A DNA stretch of 64,000 bases from Armatimonadota bacterium. GTDB taxonomy: Bacteria > Sysuimicrobiota > Sysuimicrobiia > Sysuimicrobiales > Kaftiobacteriaceae. Position numbers and translations under genes: made by a program. Numbering within the stretch: position 1 is the first letter of the stretch; each line of letters opens with the position of its first letter. Positions 1-8,305 of the stretch are shown here, one piece after another. The stretch covers positions 62,001 to 126,000 of the forward strand of contig JAVKHY010000004.1 of the NCBI GenBank assembly GCA_031459765.1. Direction: 5' to 3'. The notes below the pieces were generated by a model, which searched no databases, was not told the origin of the DNA, and saw only the letters and a program-made list of their open reading frames with translations.

Positions 1-519
1 GAACTGGATCTCGCCGCGCAGCACCCAGGGACCGATCCGCGGCGCGCGCAGGGAGATGGCGCCCAGCCCCTGGCCCACGGCGTGGATGATCGTGTACTCG
101 GTGAGGAATTGAAAGGCCAGGGTGGCGATGGCTAGGTACAGGCCCTTGATTCGCAGCGACGGCAGGGCGACGATGGCCCCGCAGGCGAAGGCCAGCACCC
201 CGGAGAGGGGCAGGGCGGCCAGGAAGGGCAGGCCGTAGTTGCCCGTGAGCACGGCCGATCCGTAGGCGCCGATGGCCATGAAGGCGGCGTGGCCGAGTGA
301 GATCTGGCCGGTGAAGCCGGTGAGCAGGCTCAATCCGGTGGCGCCGATGGCGAAGATGCCGATGGTGGTCAACAGAAAGATGAAGTGCCCCAACCAGAAG
401 GGGGCGAGGATCAGGGCGGCGACGAGAAGGCCGAACCCCCAGCGGTAGAAGGCGGTGTCCAGCAGGGCCATATCCTGCCGGTAGCTGGTTTTGAAGTCGC
501 CCGCCGGACGGACCGCCAT
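1..519 (-). CDS. livM: LivM-type branched-chain amino acid ABC transporter permease, partial
   Basis: Inner-membrane permease of a LIV/HAAT-family ABC importer; it would pair with the LivH-like permease just upstream in the operon. The frame opens with ATG at 519-517 (MAVRPAGDFKTSYRQD), 4 bp after the livH stop, and stays open to the window edge, so about 173 N-terminal codons are present and the C-terminus is missing. The translation has several hydrophobic segments and the family stretch GLSLLTGFTGQISLGHAAFM around residues 60-80, typical of LivM. A livF ATPase and a substrate-binding protein probably lie beyond the left edge (inference). Substrate is not readable; LIV-type systems import branched-chain amino acids, amides or aromatic acids. 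Confidence 0.9.
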   Translation of the reverse strand, partial: MAVRPAGDFKTSYRQDMALLDTAFYRWGFGLLVAALILAPFWLGHFIFLLTTIGIFAIGATGLSLLTGFTGQISLGHAAFMAIGAYGSAVLTGNYGLPFLAALPLSGVLAFACGAIVALPSLRIKGLYLAIATLAFQFLTEYTIIHAVGQGLGAISLRAPRIGPWVLRGEIQF

Positions 520-523
520 GGCG

Positions 524-1405
524 CTACAGCCGCTCGATGTGCTCGGTGCCGAACAACCCGTAGGGCCGGATCATCAGCACCAGCAGGATGATGATGAAGG
601 CCACGATCTCCTTGAACCCATAGATGATGTGGGCGTCGATGTACCCGCCGACCGTGGTCTCGATCACGCCGATGAGCAGTCCGCCCACAATGGCGCCCGG
701 GATGCTGTCCAGCCCGCCCAGGATCACCGCGGCCAGGGCTTTCAGCCCGACGAAGCCCAGGGCGAAGTTCACGCCCAGCCACAGGCCCAGCAGGACGCCG
801 CCCACCGCCCCGGCGATCGCCGCAAAGGCCCAGGCGTAGGCGAAGACCCGGCGGAGGCTGACCCCGAGCGTGCTCGCGGTCAGTTGCTCGTTGGCCGCGG
901 CGCGCATGGCGATCCCCACCAGCGAGTAGCGGAAGAACAGCCAGAAGACCAGGAGCAGCGCTGCGGCCGTGGCCGCGCTGTAGATGCCGACCCGCTGGAT
1001 GGCGATGCCGGCGATGACCGTGACGCCCGTAGGCAGCCCGGCGGCGAACTGCCGGGTGTCGCCGCCCCACAGCCCGACCATCACCCCGCGCACGATATAC
1101 CCCAGGGCCAGGGTGACGATGATCACGGAGAGCAGGGGCTGTCCGAAGAGCGGGCGCATGATGGCCCGCTCGATGGCAAAGCCGAGGATTCCGGCGGCGA
1201 GCAGGGTGACGAAGACGGCCGCCGGGAAGGGCAGGACATGGCTCAGGGCGATGGCCAGGTACCCGCCGAACAGCACCAGCTCGCCGTGGGCCAGATTGAG
1301 GATCTTCGTGGATTTGTACAGGAGGGCGAAGCCCAGCGCAATCAGGGCATAGATGCTGCCCACGGCCAGCCCGTTGATCAGCCCACCCAGGAAAAACTCG
1401 ATCAC
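524..1405 (-). CDS. livH: LivH-type branched-chain amino acid ABC transporter permease
   Basis: Membrane permease of a LIV-type ABC importer, 293 aa, the usual LivH length. The N-terminus (FLGGLINGLAVGSIYALIAL) and the following KSTKILNLAHGELVLFGGY stretch are characteristic of LivH. About eight hydrophobic segments follow, and the C-terminus has the conserved GGLDSIPGAIVGGLLIGVIE loop region. It sits 30 bp downstream of an acyl-CoA synthetase gene and 4 bp before livM, all on the minus strand, so it is part of one operon beginning at livG. The family assignment is secure; the substrate is not. Confidence 0.95.
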   Translation of the reverse strand: MIEFFLGGLINGLAVGSIYALIALGFALLYKSTKILNLAHGELVLFGGYLAIALSHVLPFPAAVFVTLLAAGILGFAIERAIMRPLFGQPLLSVIIVTLALGYIVRGVMVGLWGGDTRQFAAGLPTGVTVIAGIAIQRVGIYSAATAAALLLVFWLFFRYSLVGIAMRAAANEQLTASTLGVSLRRVFAYAWAFAAIAGAVGGVLLGLWLGVNFALGFVGLKALAAVILGGLDSIPGAIVGGLLIGVIETTVGGYIDAHIIYGFKEIVAFIIILLVLMIRPYGLFGTEHIERL

Positions 1406-1435
1406 GGCGAACGCCCGCTCACGGCACGACCCCGG

Positions 1436-3391
1436 TCACGGGAGGTCCCGGATCGCCAGGCGCGTGCGCACTTCTCCGGTGCGGCCGTCTTCGTAGCGGA
1501 TGGTGAAGACGGCGTCGTAGTGGGGCGCGTCGGAGCACAGCGCGGCGACCAGGTCACGGTAGCGGTCCTGGATGAAGCTGCGGCGCAGCTTGCGGGTGCG
1601 GGTGAGCTCGTCGTCGTCGGGGTGGAACTCTTTGTACAGGGAGAGGAACCGCCGCAGGCGCCATTCCGGGCGGAGGCGGCTGTTCACTTCGGCCACGAGG
1701 CCCTGCAGCAGGTCCAGCACCTGGGGCTTCTGGGAGAGGTCGGCGTAAGAGGTGTAGGCGATGCCGCGATCTTCCGCCCACTTCCCCACGCTGCGCATCT
1801 CGATATTCAGGATCGCGGCCAGCGTGCGCCGATCGGGCCCCAGGACGACCATGGCTTCCTGGATGTAGGGGGTGAACTTCAGCATCGCCTCCACCACCCA
1901 GGGGCTGATGCGGGTGCCGTCGGCCAGGACTAAGACGTCGGACATCCGGTCGAACATGATCACGTCGCCGCTGGGGTCCAACGTGCCGTAGTCTCCGGAA
2001 TAGAGCCACCCGTCCCGGAGGGCCCGGGCCGTCGCCTCCGGGTTGCGGAAGTAGCCCTGGAAGAGGGCCGGGCTGCGGCTGACGATCTCCCCCTCCTCGG
2101 TCACCCGGACCTCGGTGTTCGCGATGGGCGAGCCCATGGTCCAGAAACGCACCGCCCCGTCGCGGTGGACGCAGGAGATGCCGGCCATCTCCGTCTGGCC
2201 GTAGATCTGCTTGAGGTTCACCCCCAGGGCGTGGAAGAACTTGAAGTAGTCCGGCCCCAGCGGGGAGCCCCCGTTCCAGGCCACGCGGAGGCGGGCGAAA
2301 CCGATCTTGTCCAGCAGCGGCCGATACACCAGCCAGCGGGCGAGACTCCGCTGGACCCGCAGCCACCACGACACCGGCTGCCCGTCGGCCCGGCGTTCCA
2401 CGATCCGGCCGCCCACGCCCAGCCCCCAGTCGTACACCTTCCGGCGCAGCCAGCCTGCATCCAGGATGCGGACGGTGACCGCGGTGTGCAGCCCTTCATA
2501 GATTCGCGCCGGGGCAAAGGTGAACCGCGGGGCGATCTCCCGGAAGTCGCGCTGCGCCGTCTCGGGCTCCTCGGGAAAGTTCACCGTGAACCCCACCAGC
2601 TGGTGGAGGGACACGGAGAGCATCTGCTCGCCGATCCAGGCGAAGGGCAGGTAGCTGACGAACTCGTCGTCGACGCCGATGTGCGACTCGACGGCGTGGA
2701 AGTTCAGCCCCTGACTGATCAGGTTGGCATGGGAGAGCATGGCCAGTTTCGGCAGCGCCGTGGTGCCCGAGGTCTGGCAGAAGATGGCGACATCCGTGGC
2801 CCGGCCCTGGTCGATCTCCTCGTCGAACCGCCGGGGGTCGGCCTGGTGGCGTTCCCTGCCACGGCGCAGGACCTCCTCGAATCGGAGCAGCATCGGGTGG
2901 CGGTAGCGCCACATCCCCCGCCAGTCGTCCACGATGATGAACTCGACGCGGCGCAGTCGGCCCAGCGCGTCGAGGACCTTGTCCGTCTGCTCCTGATCCT
3001 CGCAGAAGACGAACCGGGCCTCGGAGAAGTCAATGAGCTGGGCCAGCTGCTCCGACAGGCTGTCCTGATAGAGTCCGTAGGAGATCCCCCCCACGGACTG
3101 GGCGCCCAGCGCCGCGTAGTACAGCTCCGGACGGTTGTCGCCGACGATGGCCAGGACCTCGCCGCGGCGGAATCCCAGGGCCTGCAACCCCAGCCCGAAG
3201 TCGCGCGCCGCGTGGAAGTAGCGCCGCCAGGAGATGGGCTGCCAGATCCCCAGGTCCTTCTCCCGAAACGCCGTCCGATCGCCGAACCGCTCCGCGTTGT
3301 GCCGCAGGAGCTTGGGCAGCGTGTCCAGTGCCCGCGGGAGCCCGGATGGGCTCGGGACGCTTCGGGGGTGCTCGAGGAGGGCGCGGGCCAT
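1436..3391 (-). CDS. AMP-binding long-chain acyl-CoA synthetase inside the LIV operon
   Basis: ATP-dependent acyl-CoA ligase of the ANL superfamily, 651 aa, most like the long FadD/FAA-type (LC-FACS) enzymes. The phosphate loop is QTSGTTALPK at about residues 206-215, where the usual glycine-rich GxPKG is altered to ALPKL. Further motifs are IYGQTE and YSGDYGTLDPSGDVIMFDR, and the C-terminal lysine region is LTRTRKLRRSF. It lies 2 bp after livG and 30 bp before livH, so it is co-transcribed with the transporter. Known family role: activation of a carboxylic acid to its CoA thioester. Inference: the transporter may import a carboxylate (fatty, aromatic or branched-chain acid) that this enzyme then traps. 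Confidence 0.9.
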   Translation of the reverse strand: MARALLEHPRSVPSPSGLPRALDTLPKLLRHNAERFGDRTAFREKDLGIWQPISWRRYFHAARDFGLGLQALGFRRGEVLAIVGDNRPELYYAALGAQSVGGISYGLYQDSLSEQLAQLIDFSEARFVFCEDQEQTDKVLDALGRLRRVEFIIVDDWRGMWRYRHPMLLRFEEVLRRGRERHQADPRRFDEEIDQGRATDVAIFCQTSGTTALPKLAMLSHANLISQGLNFHAVESHIGVDDEFVSYLPFAWIGEQMLSVSLHQLVGFTVNFPEEPETAQRDFREIAPRFTFAPARIYEGLHTAVTVRILDAGWLRRKVYDWGLGVGGRIVERRADGQPVSWWLRVQRSLARWLVYRPLLDKIGFARLRVAWNGGSPLGPDYFKFFHALGVNLKQIYGQTEMAGISCVHRDGAVRFWTMGSPIANTEVRVTEEGEIVSRSPALFQGYFRNPEATARALRDGWLYSGDYGTLDPSGDVIMFDRMSDVLVLADGTRISPWVVEAMLKFTPYIQEAMVVLGPDRRTLAAILNIEMRSVGKWAEDRGIAYTSYADLSQKPQVLDLLQGLVAEVNSRLRPEWRLRRFLSLYKEFHPDDDELTRTRKLRRSFIQDRYRDLVAALCSDAPHYDAVFTIRYEDGRTGEVRTRLAIRDLP

Positions 3392-3393
3392 CG

Positions 3394-4167
3394 TCAGGCG
3401 AGGGCCTCCGTGCCGATGTAGGCGCGGATCACCTCGGGGTGGCGCTGGATCTCGGCCGGGGGGCCTTCCGCGATCTTCCGGCCGTAGTCCATGACCATGA
3501 TCCGGTCGCAGAGGTCCATCACCACGCCCATGTCGTGCTCGATGAGGATCATCGGGAGGTGGCGCACTTCCTTCAACTCCAGGATGTAGCGCGCCATGTC
3601 CGCCTTCTCGTCCACGCTCATCCCGGCCATGGGCTCGTCGAGGATCAGCAGGGCCGGTTCGGTGGCCAGTGCGCGGCCGAGCTCGACCTTCTTCTGGAGA
3701 CCGTAGGACAGATCGGCCACCCGGGCGTCGCGCACCGCTTCGATCTCCAGGAAGTCGATGATCTCCTCCACCGCCGCCCGATGGGCGATGTGCTCCCGCT
3801 GGGCCGGGCCCCAGTAGAGGCCGCAGGCCAGTACGCCCGAGCGCATCCGGATGGCGCGACCGGTCATGATGTTGTCGAGGACGGTCATCCCGGGGTAGAG
3901 CGCGATATTCTGAAAGGTGCGGCTGAGGCCCAGCTGCGCCCGGACGTGGGGGGGGAGCCCGGAGATCTCGCGGCCGCGGAAGGTGATCCGTCCCCGCTGC
4001 GGGCGGTAGAAGCCGTTGATGCAGTTCAGGACGCTGGTCTTGCCGGCGCCGTTGGGACCGATGATCCCGAAGATCTCACCGTCCAGGACGTCAAAGCCGA
4101 CGTCCTGAACCGCCTGGATGCCGTGGAAGCTCAGGTGCAGGTGCTCCGTCTGCAGGATGGCCTCCAT
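3394..4167 (-). CDS. livG: LivG-type ABC transporter ATP-binding protein
   Basis: Cytoplasmic ATPase of the LIV-type importer, 257 aa. The Walker A motif GPNGAGKTS is near residue 36-45, the ABC signature region LSYGLQKKVELGRAL near 150, Walker B LLILDEPMAG just after it, and the H-loop in LIEHDMGVVMDL. The long insertion between Walker A and the signature (GLPPHVRAQLGLSRTFQNIALYPGMTVLDNI) is typical of LivG. It is the first gene of the minus-strand operon and is separated by 71 bp from a divergent ligase gene. The signature departs from canonical LSGGQ (LSYGLQ), which is common in LivG proteins. Confidence 0.95.
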   Translation of the reverse strand: MEAILQTEHLHLSFHGIQAVQDVGFDVLDGEIFGIIGPNGAGKTSVLNCINGFYRPQRGRITFRGREISGLPPHVRAQLGLSRTFQNIALYPGMTVLDNIMTGRAIRMRSGVLACGLYWGPAQREHIAHRAAVEEIIDFLEIEAVRDARVADLSYGLQKKVELGRALATEPALLILDEPMAGMSVDEKADMARYILELKEVRHLPMILIEHDMGVVMDLCDRIMVMDYGRKIAEGPPAEIQRHPEVIRAYIGTEALA

Positions 4168-4238
4168 GGCGTATTGCCCAGTAATTACGGCCGGGGGGAG
4201 GAGGCTTCCTCCACCGCTCCAGGGAAGAATCCCGTCTG

Positions 4239-5492
4239 ATGGGCGGACACGACGCGTCGTTCTACAGGGCGTCGGAAGGGCGCCCGCACGCCGAGCGTCT
4301 GCGGGAGCAGGAGGGGCGCCTGCGGGCAGTGCTGACGCAGGCTTTTGACGTCTCGGCGGCCATCCGGCACGCCCTGGCCACGGCCGGGCTGTCCCCGCGA
4401 ACCATCACCCTGGCCGACCTGCCGCGGCTACCGCTGGTGCGCAAGGATCGCCTGCCGGCGCTGCAGGCCCAGGCCCCGCCCTTCGGCGGATGGCTCGGCG
4501 CGCCCCCGGCAGAGCTGCGCCGCATCTTCGTCTCCCCGGGACCGATCTACGACCCGGAGGGCCGGGAGCCCGACTACTGGGGGTTCGCTCCGGCCCTGCA
4601 CGCCGCCGGCTTCCGCCGGGGCGACGTGGTGCTGAACGCCTTCTCCCACCACCTCACCCCCGCCGGCGCCATGTTCGAAGGGGCACTGGAGGCGCTGGGC
4701 TGCGTGGCGGTGCCCACAGGGGTGGGCAACGTGGAGATCCAGGCCAAGACCGCCATCGACCTGCGGGCCCGGGGATTCATCGGGACCCCGAGTTTCCTGG
4801 CCACGGTGCTGGCCAAGCTCGACGAGCTGCAGGCGGCCTCACCGCTGGCCCTGGCCTTCGTCTCCGGCGAACCGCTGGACGAGGCGCAACGGAACGACCT
4901 GGAGCGCCGGTTCGGGCTGCGGATCAGCCAGGGCTATGCCATCGCCGATCTCGGTCTGATCGCCTACGAGTGCCCCGAGCGCCGCGGCCTGCACCTGGAC
5001 GACCGAGTCATTGTGGAGCTGGTCGATCCCCGCACGGGCACGGCGCCGCCCCGCGGAGTCCCCGGGGAGGTCGTCGTGACCTTCCTCAGCCCGGTCTATC
5101 CGATCCTGCGCCTGGCCACGGGCGACCTCTCGCACTTCGCCGACGGCGATTGCCCCTGCGGCCGTACCGCGCCGCGGCTGACGCGCATCGAGGGACGCAT
5201 CGGGGAGGGGGTCAAAGTCCGCGGCATCTTCCTCTATCCCCACGACCTGGAGCGGGCGCTGGCCCGCTTCCCCGAGGTCCGCCGGTACCAGGCCATCGTC
5301 ACCCGCGAGGGACTGCTCGACGAACTGATCGTCCGCGTGGCCGGCGATGCCCCCGACCGCGAGGCGCTGGCCGGGCGGATCGCCCAGAGCGTCTACGAGG
5401 CGACGCGGCTGCGGGCCACCGTCGAAGTGGTGCCGCCCGGGGTGGTCTGGCCGGAAGAAAAGAAGATCGTCGATCGACGCCCCGCGTCCTGA
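4239..5492 (+). CDS. Phenylacetate-CoA ligase-like AMP-dependent synthetase
   Basis: 417-aa member of the ANL superfamily resembling PaaK (phenylacetate-CoA ligase). PaaK-like features are the early FYRASEGRPHAERLREQ helix, the central DYWGFAPALHAAGFRRGDVV region, LPLVRKDRLPAL, and the GEVVVTFLSPVYPILRLATGD / CPCGRTAPRLTRIEGR segments near the C-terminus. The classical SSGTTG loop is replaced by SPGPIYDPEG, which departs from PaaK proper, so the substrate is uncertain and activity may be altered. It is divergent from the LIV operon, whose second gene is also an acyl-CoA ligase; joint action on imported acids is inference. Confidence 0.8.
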   Translation: MGGHDASFYRASEGRPHAERLREQEGRLRAVLTQAFDVSAAIRHALATAGLSPRTITLADLPRLPLVRKDRLPALQAQAPPFGGWLGAPPAELRRIFVSPGPIYDPEGREPDYWGFAPALHAAGFRRGDVVLNAFSHHLTPAGAMFEGALEALGCVAVPTGVGNVEIQAKTAIDLRARGFIGTPSFLATVLAKLDELQAASPLALAFVSGEPLDEAQRNDLERRFGLRISQGYAIADLGLIAYECPERRGLHLDDRVIVELVDPRTGTAPPRGVPGEVVVTFLSPVYPILRLATGDLSHFADGDCPCGRTAPRLTRIEGRIGEGVKVRGIFLYPHDLERALARFPEVRRYQAIVTREGLLDELIVRVAGDAPDREALAGRIAQSVYEATRLRATVEVVPPGVVWPEEKKIVDRRPAS

Positions 5493-5519
5493 GCGGCCAC
5501 CGAAGGGAGGGCCACCCTG

Positions 5520-5548
5520 TTGACAAGAGCACAGGGGTCCGGTAGACT
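5520..5548 (+). promoter_or_regulatory. Housekeeping (sigma-70/A) promoter of the ilv-leu operon
   Basis: A perfect -35 box TTGACA at 5520-5525 is followed by a 17-nt spacer and the -10 box TAGACT at 5543-5548. Transcription would start near 5555, immediately before the ykkC-class aptamer, which gives the leader a natural 5' end. Confidence 0.8.
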
Positions 5549-5561
5549 TCCCTTCAAGTTC

Positions 5562-5706
5562 CAGAAGAGGAAGTGCGCCTAGGGTTCCACGGCTTCACAA
5601 GAGCCGGTCGGTCCAAGCGGCGCAGGCGGCCGGGCGCGGCCGCTACACCGTCAGGATAAAAGCCTGAGGGATAGGTTCCTCCAGAATCTATCGCTCAGGC
5701 TTGTTG
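5562..5706 (+). promoter_or_regulatory. ykkC-class riboswitch (subtype 2, ppGpp-type suspected) with intrinsic terminator
   Basis: The leader holds the ykkC family signature in order: CTAGGGTTCC (5579-5588), a GGCT/AGCC hairpin, GGTCCAAGCGG (5610-5620), a GCGGCC/GGCCGC hairpin (5626-5643), TACACCG, then the hallmark GGATAAAAGCC (5654-5664). A short hairpin TCAGG/CCTGA (5651-5655 with 5663-5667) shares bases with a long terminator stem AAGCCTGAG (5660-5668) : CTCAGGCTT (5694-5702), extended inside by GATAG/CTATC and followed by TTGTTGCT. Aptamer and terminator are therefore mutually exclusive, as in a ligand-ON switch. ykkC subtypes bind guanidine, ppGpp, PRPP or nucleoside diphosphates; ppGpp is favoured here only because ppGpp riboswitches are known to precede branched-chain amino acid genes. 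Confidence 0.8.
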
Positions 5707-5744
5707 CTATCCGGGTCCGGTGAGCGGATCCGGTGCCGTGATTG

Positions 5745-5992
5745 CCGGGCGATGACGGGAAGCAGTAGACGCCGGCGGGCGCTTTCCAGAGAGCCGTGGG
5801 GGGTGGAATCCGGCAGCCGACGCCGCGTCGAACTCGTCCCTGAGCCGCGACGCCGACCCCTGACCGGCTAGGCGTCGCCGGCAGCCGCCGTTACCGGTGC
5901 GAGTGCCGGCGGCTCGGTCCTGAGGACCGGTCGCTGGAACTAAGGTGGTACCGCGGGAGCACCCGCCCTTAGGGTGTCTCCCGCGCTGTGTT
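5745..5992 (+). promoter_or_regulatory. T-box leader of the ilv-leu operon, leucine (CUC) specifier
   Basis: Stem I begins near 5745 and shows AGAGAGCCG (5788-5796) and the distal loop sequence GGTGGAATCCGG. The specifier context GAA-CTC-G places codon CUC (Leu) at 5833-5835. The T-box AAGGTGGTACCGCGGG is at 5942-5957. Antiterminator pairing CTAAGG (5940-5945) with CCTTAG (5967-5972) competes with a terminator stem GCGGGAG (5953-5959) : CTCCCGC (5978-5984), followed by a T-rich stretch. Uncharged tRNA-Leu would stabilise the antiterminator and allow read-through into ilvB. B. subtilis ilv-leu uses the same specifier codon. Confidence 0.93.
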
Positions 5993-6025
5993 TCTTGCGG
6001 CCTACAGGGCCGGGAGGAGAGTGTC

Positions 6026-7747
6026 ATGGCCCGTCAGATCGAGGCAGCACCGGGCAGGCGTGCCCTCCGCGCCAGGACGATGACCGGTGCGCAGATCCTG
6101 GTGGAGGCGCTGCGGCGGGAAGGGGTGGAGATCATCTTTGGCCATCCCGGCGGGGCCTCTTTGCCGATCTACGACGCCCTGTACGATGCGAAGGACATCC
6201 GCCACATCCTCGTCCGCCACGAACAGGTGGCCGCGCACGCCGCCGTGGGCTACGCCCGCGCCTCCGGCCGGGTCGGGGTCTGCACCGCGACCTCGGGGCC
6301 CGGCGCCACGAACCTGGTGACGGGCATCACGGACGCCATGATGGACTCCATTCCGATCGTGGCCATCACCGGTCAGGTGCCCCGGCCCGTCATCGGCAAC
6401 GACGCCTTCCAGGAAGCGGATGTTACCGGCGTGACGATGCCGATTACGAAGTGGAACCACCTGGTCCTGGAGGTGGGCGATGTGGCGCCCTCCGTGCAGC
6501 GCGCCTTCTACCTGGCCCGAACGGGGCGGCCGGGCCCGGTACTGGTGGACCTCCCGCGCGACGTCCTGCAGGAGAGCGCCGTCCCGGCCTTCCTCGACGG
6601 CATCCCGGTTCCCGGATACCGTCCGGTCCTCGACGGCAACCCCAGGCAGATCGCCGCGGCGGCGGAGCTGCTGGCGACCGCGACGCGGCCGGTGATCTAT
6701 GCCGGCGGAGGGGTGATCAGCGCCGGAGCCAGCGCCGAGCTGACGGCGCTGGCCGAGCGCACGGGCATTCCCGTCACCCTCACCCTGATGGGCAAGGGGG
6801 CGATGGACGAGACCCACCCTCTGTGCCTGGGGATGCTCGGCATGCACGGGAGCGTCTACGCCAACTACGCGGTGCACGAGGCCGACGTCATCCTCGCCGT
6901 CGGCGTGCGCTTCGACGACCGCGTGACGGGCAGGCTGCGGGATTTCGCCCCCCGGGCCCGGTTCATCCACATCGACATCGACCCGGCGGAGATCGGCAAG
7001 AACAAGCCGGCGCACATCCCCATCGTGGGAGACGCCTCCCGGGTTCTGGCCGCCCTGGCCTCTCAGGTCCGCGCCCCCCAGATCGACGGCTGGTGGGCAC
7101 AGATCAACACCTGGCGGCGGCGCTACCCGTTCCGGTACCGGCAGGGCGAGGCCACCGTCAGCGCCCAGTACGTCTGCGACCAGCTGAACCGGATCACCGG
7201 CGGCGAGGCCGTCGTCACCACCGATGTGGGACAGCACCAGATGTGGATGGCGCAGTGGTACCGGCCGCGCGGGCCGCGCCGCTTCATCTCCTCGGGTGGG
7301 CTCGGCGTGATGGGGTTCGGGTTCCCGGCGGCCCTGGGGGCGAAGTTCGCCTGCCCGGAGAGCCTTGTGGTGGCGGTGGTGGGGGACGGCGGCTTTCAGA
7401 TGACGATGCAGGATCTCAGCACCGCCGTCGAGTACCGAATGGCTCTGCCGATCATCGTCCTGAACAACGGCGCCCTGGGGATGGTGCGCCAGTGGCAGAC
7501 CTTCTTCTACCGCGACCGGCGGTCGGCGTCCATCCTGCGCAACCCCGACTTCGCCCGCGTGGCCGAGGCCTTCGGCGCCCGCGGGATCCGCGTGGAGCGG
7601 CCGGAGCAGGTCGAACCCGCGCTGCGCAGCGCTTTGGCCGTCGAGGACGGGCCGGTGGTGGTGGACATCCGGTGCGATCCCGAGGAGAACTGCCTGCCCA
7701 TGATCCCTTCGGGCCAGTCCGTGGCCGAGATGATCATCGATGAGTGA
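6026..7747 (+). CDS. ilvB: Acetolactate synthase, large (catalytic) subunit
   Basis: ThDP-, FAD- and Mg-dependent enzyme condensing two pyruvates, or pyruvate with 2-oxobutyrate; first common step of Ile/Val/Leu synthesis; 573 aa. The ATG at 6026 was chosen because it follows GGGAGGAG by 7 nt; an upstream in-frame start would lie inside the T-box terminator. Motifs: catalytic glutamate in VRHEQVAAHAAVGYARASG, the FAD-region VGVRFDDRVTGRL, and the ThDP-binding VGDGGFQMTMQDL...NNGALGMVRQWQ near the C-terminus. First gene of the operon; its end overlaps ilvN by 8 bp, which suggests translational coupling of the two subunits. Confidence 0.97.
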   Translation: MARQIEAAPGRRALRARTMTGAQILVEALRREGVEIIFGHPGGASLPIYDALYDAKDIRHILVRHEQVAAHAAVGYARASGRVGVCTATSGPGATNLVTGITDAMMDSIPIVAITGQVPRPVIGNDAFQEADVTGVTMPITKWNHLVLEVGDVAPSVQRAFYLARTGRPGPVLVDLPRDVLQESAVPAFLDGIPVPGYRPVLDGNPRQIAAAAELLATATRPVIYAGGGVISAGASAELTALAERTGIPVTLTLMGKGAMDETHPLCLGMLGMHGSVYANYAVHEADVILAVGVRFDDRVTGRLRDFAPRARFIHIDIDPAEIGKNKPAHIPIVGDASRVLAALASQVRAPQIDGWWAQINTWRRRYPFRYRQGEATVSAQYVCDQLNRITGGEAVVTTDVGQHQMWMAQWYRPRGPRRFISSGGLGVMGFGFPAALGAKFACPESLVVAVVGDGGFQMTMQDLSTAVEYRMALPIIVLNNGALGMVRQWQTFFYRDRRSASILRNPDFARVAEAFGARGIRVERPEQVEPALRSALAVEDGPVVVDIRCDPEENCLPMIPSGQSVAEMIIDE

Positions 7748-8243
7748 GGTGGAGGCGGCCGTGGCCACGATCAGCGTTCTGGTGGACAACAGCCCCGGCG
7801 TGCTGGTGCGTGTCGCGGGCCTGATCCGCCGGCGCGGCGTGAACATCCACAGCCTGTCTGTGGGCCCGACGGAGAACCCGGCGATCTCGCGGATGACCAT
7901 TGTCGTGGACACCCCGCCCGAGCGCACGGAACAGTTCGCCAAGCAGCTGCGCAAGCTCGTCGAGGTGCGGCGGGCGACCGCGGTGGACGGGGCGGCCACG
8001 GTGGACCGCGAGCTGGCCCTGGTGAAGGTGAACGCCACGCCCGGCACGCGGATGGAGATCATGGAAATCGCCAACGTCTTCCGGGCCAGCGTGGTGGACC
8101 TCACCGACCGGACGATGACCCTGGAGGTCACCGGCAAGGGCGAGAAGATCGACGCCATCCTGTCGCTGCTGGCCAAACACGGCATCCGGGAGGTGGCCCG
8201 CACCGGCCAGGTCACGCTGGTCCGCGGCGCGCAGGCGACCTAG
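7740..8243 (+). CDS. ilvN: Acetolactate synthase, small (regulatory) subunit
   Basis: 167-aa regulatory partner of IlvB (IlvH/IlvN family) that normally confers valine feedback inhibition and stimulates catalysis. An N-terminal ACT domain (about residues 8-80) has the conserved [20 protein letters not shown] and [11 protein letters not shown] stretches. The C-terminal domain contains [10 protein letters not shown] and the [14 protein letters not shown]-like segment. Length is standard. The ATG at 7740 lies within the end of ilvB, in the typical overlapping arrangement. Confidence 0.95.
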   Translation: MSEVEAAVATISVLVDNSPGVLVRVAGLIRRRGVNIHSLSVGPTENPAISRMTIVVDTPPERTEQFAKQLRKLVEVRRATAVDGAATVDRELALVKVNATPGTRMEIMEIANVFRASVVDLTDRTMTLEVTGKGEKIDAILSLLAKHGIREVARTGQVTLVRGAQAT

Positions 8244-8305
8244 GGCGAGCGCCGAGGGCGCACCGGCCCCTTGGCGGACACGCCCATACCGCAAGGAGGT
8301 GGAAG

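Noticed and set aside
5549-5706. Independent small RNA such as 6S RNA ending at the 5694-5702 hairpin
   Set aside because: The internal blocks CTAGGG, GGTCC and GGATAAAAGCC match the ykkC riboswitch order, and a T-box and ilvB follow on the same strand.
5945-6025. Upstream in-frame start for ilvB
   Set aside because: It lies within the T-box terminator and has no ribosome site. ATG 6026 has GGGAGGAG at good spacing and fits the family N-terminus.
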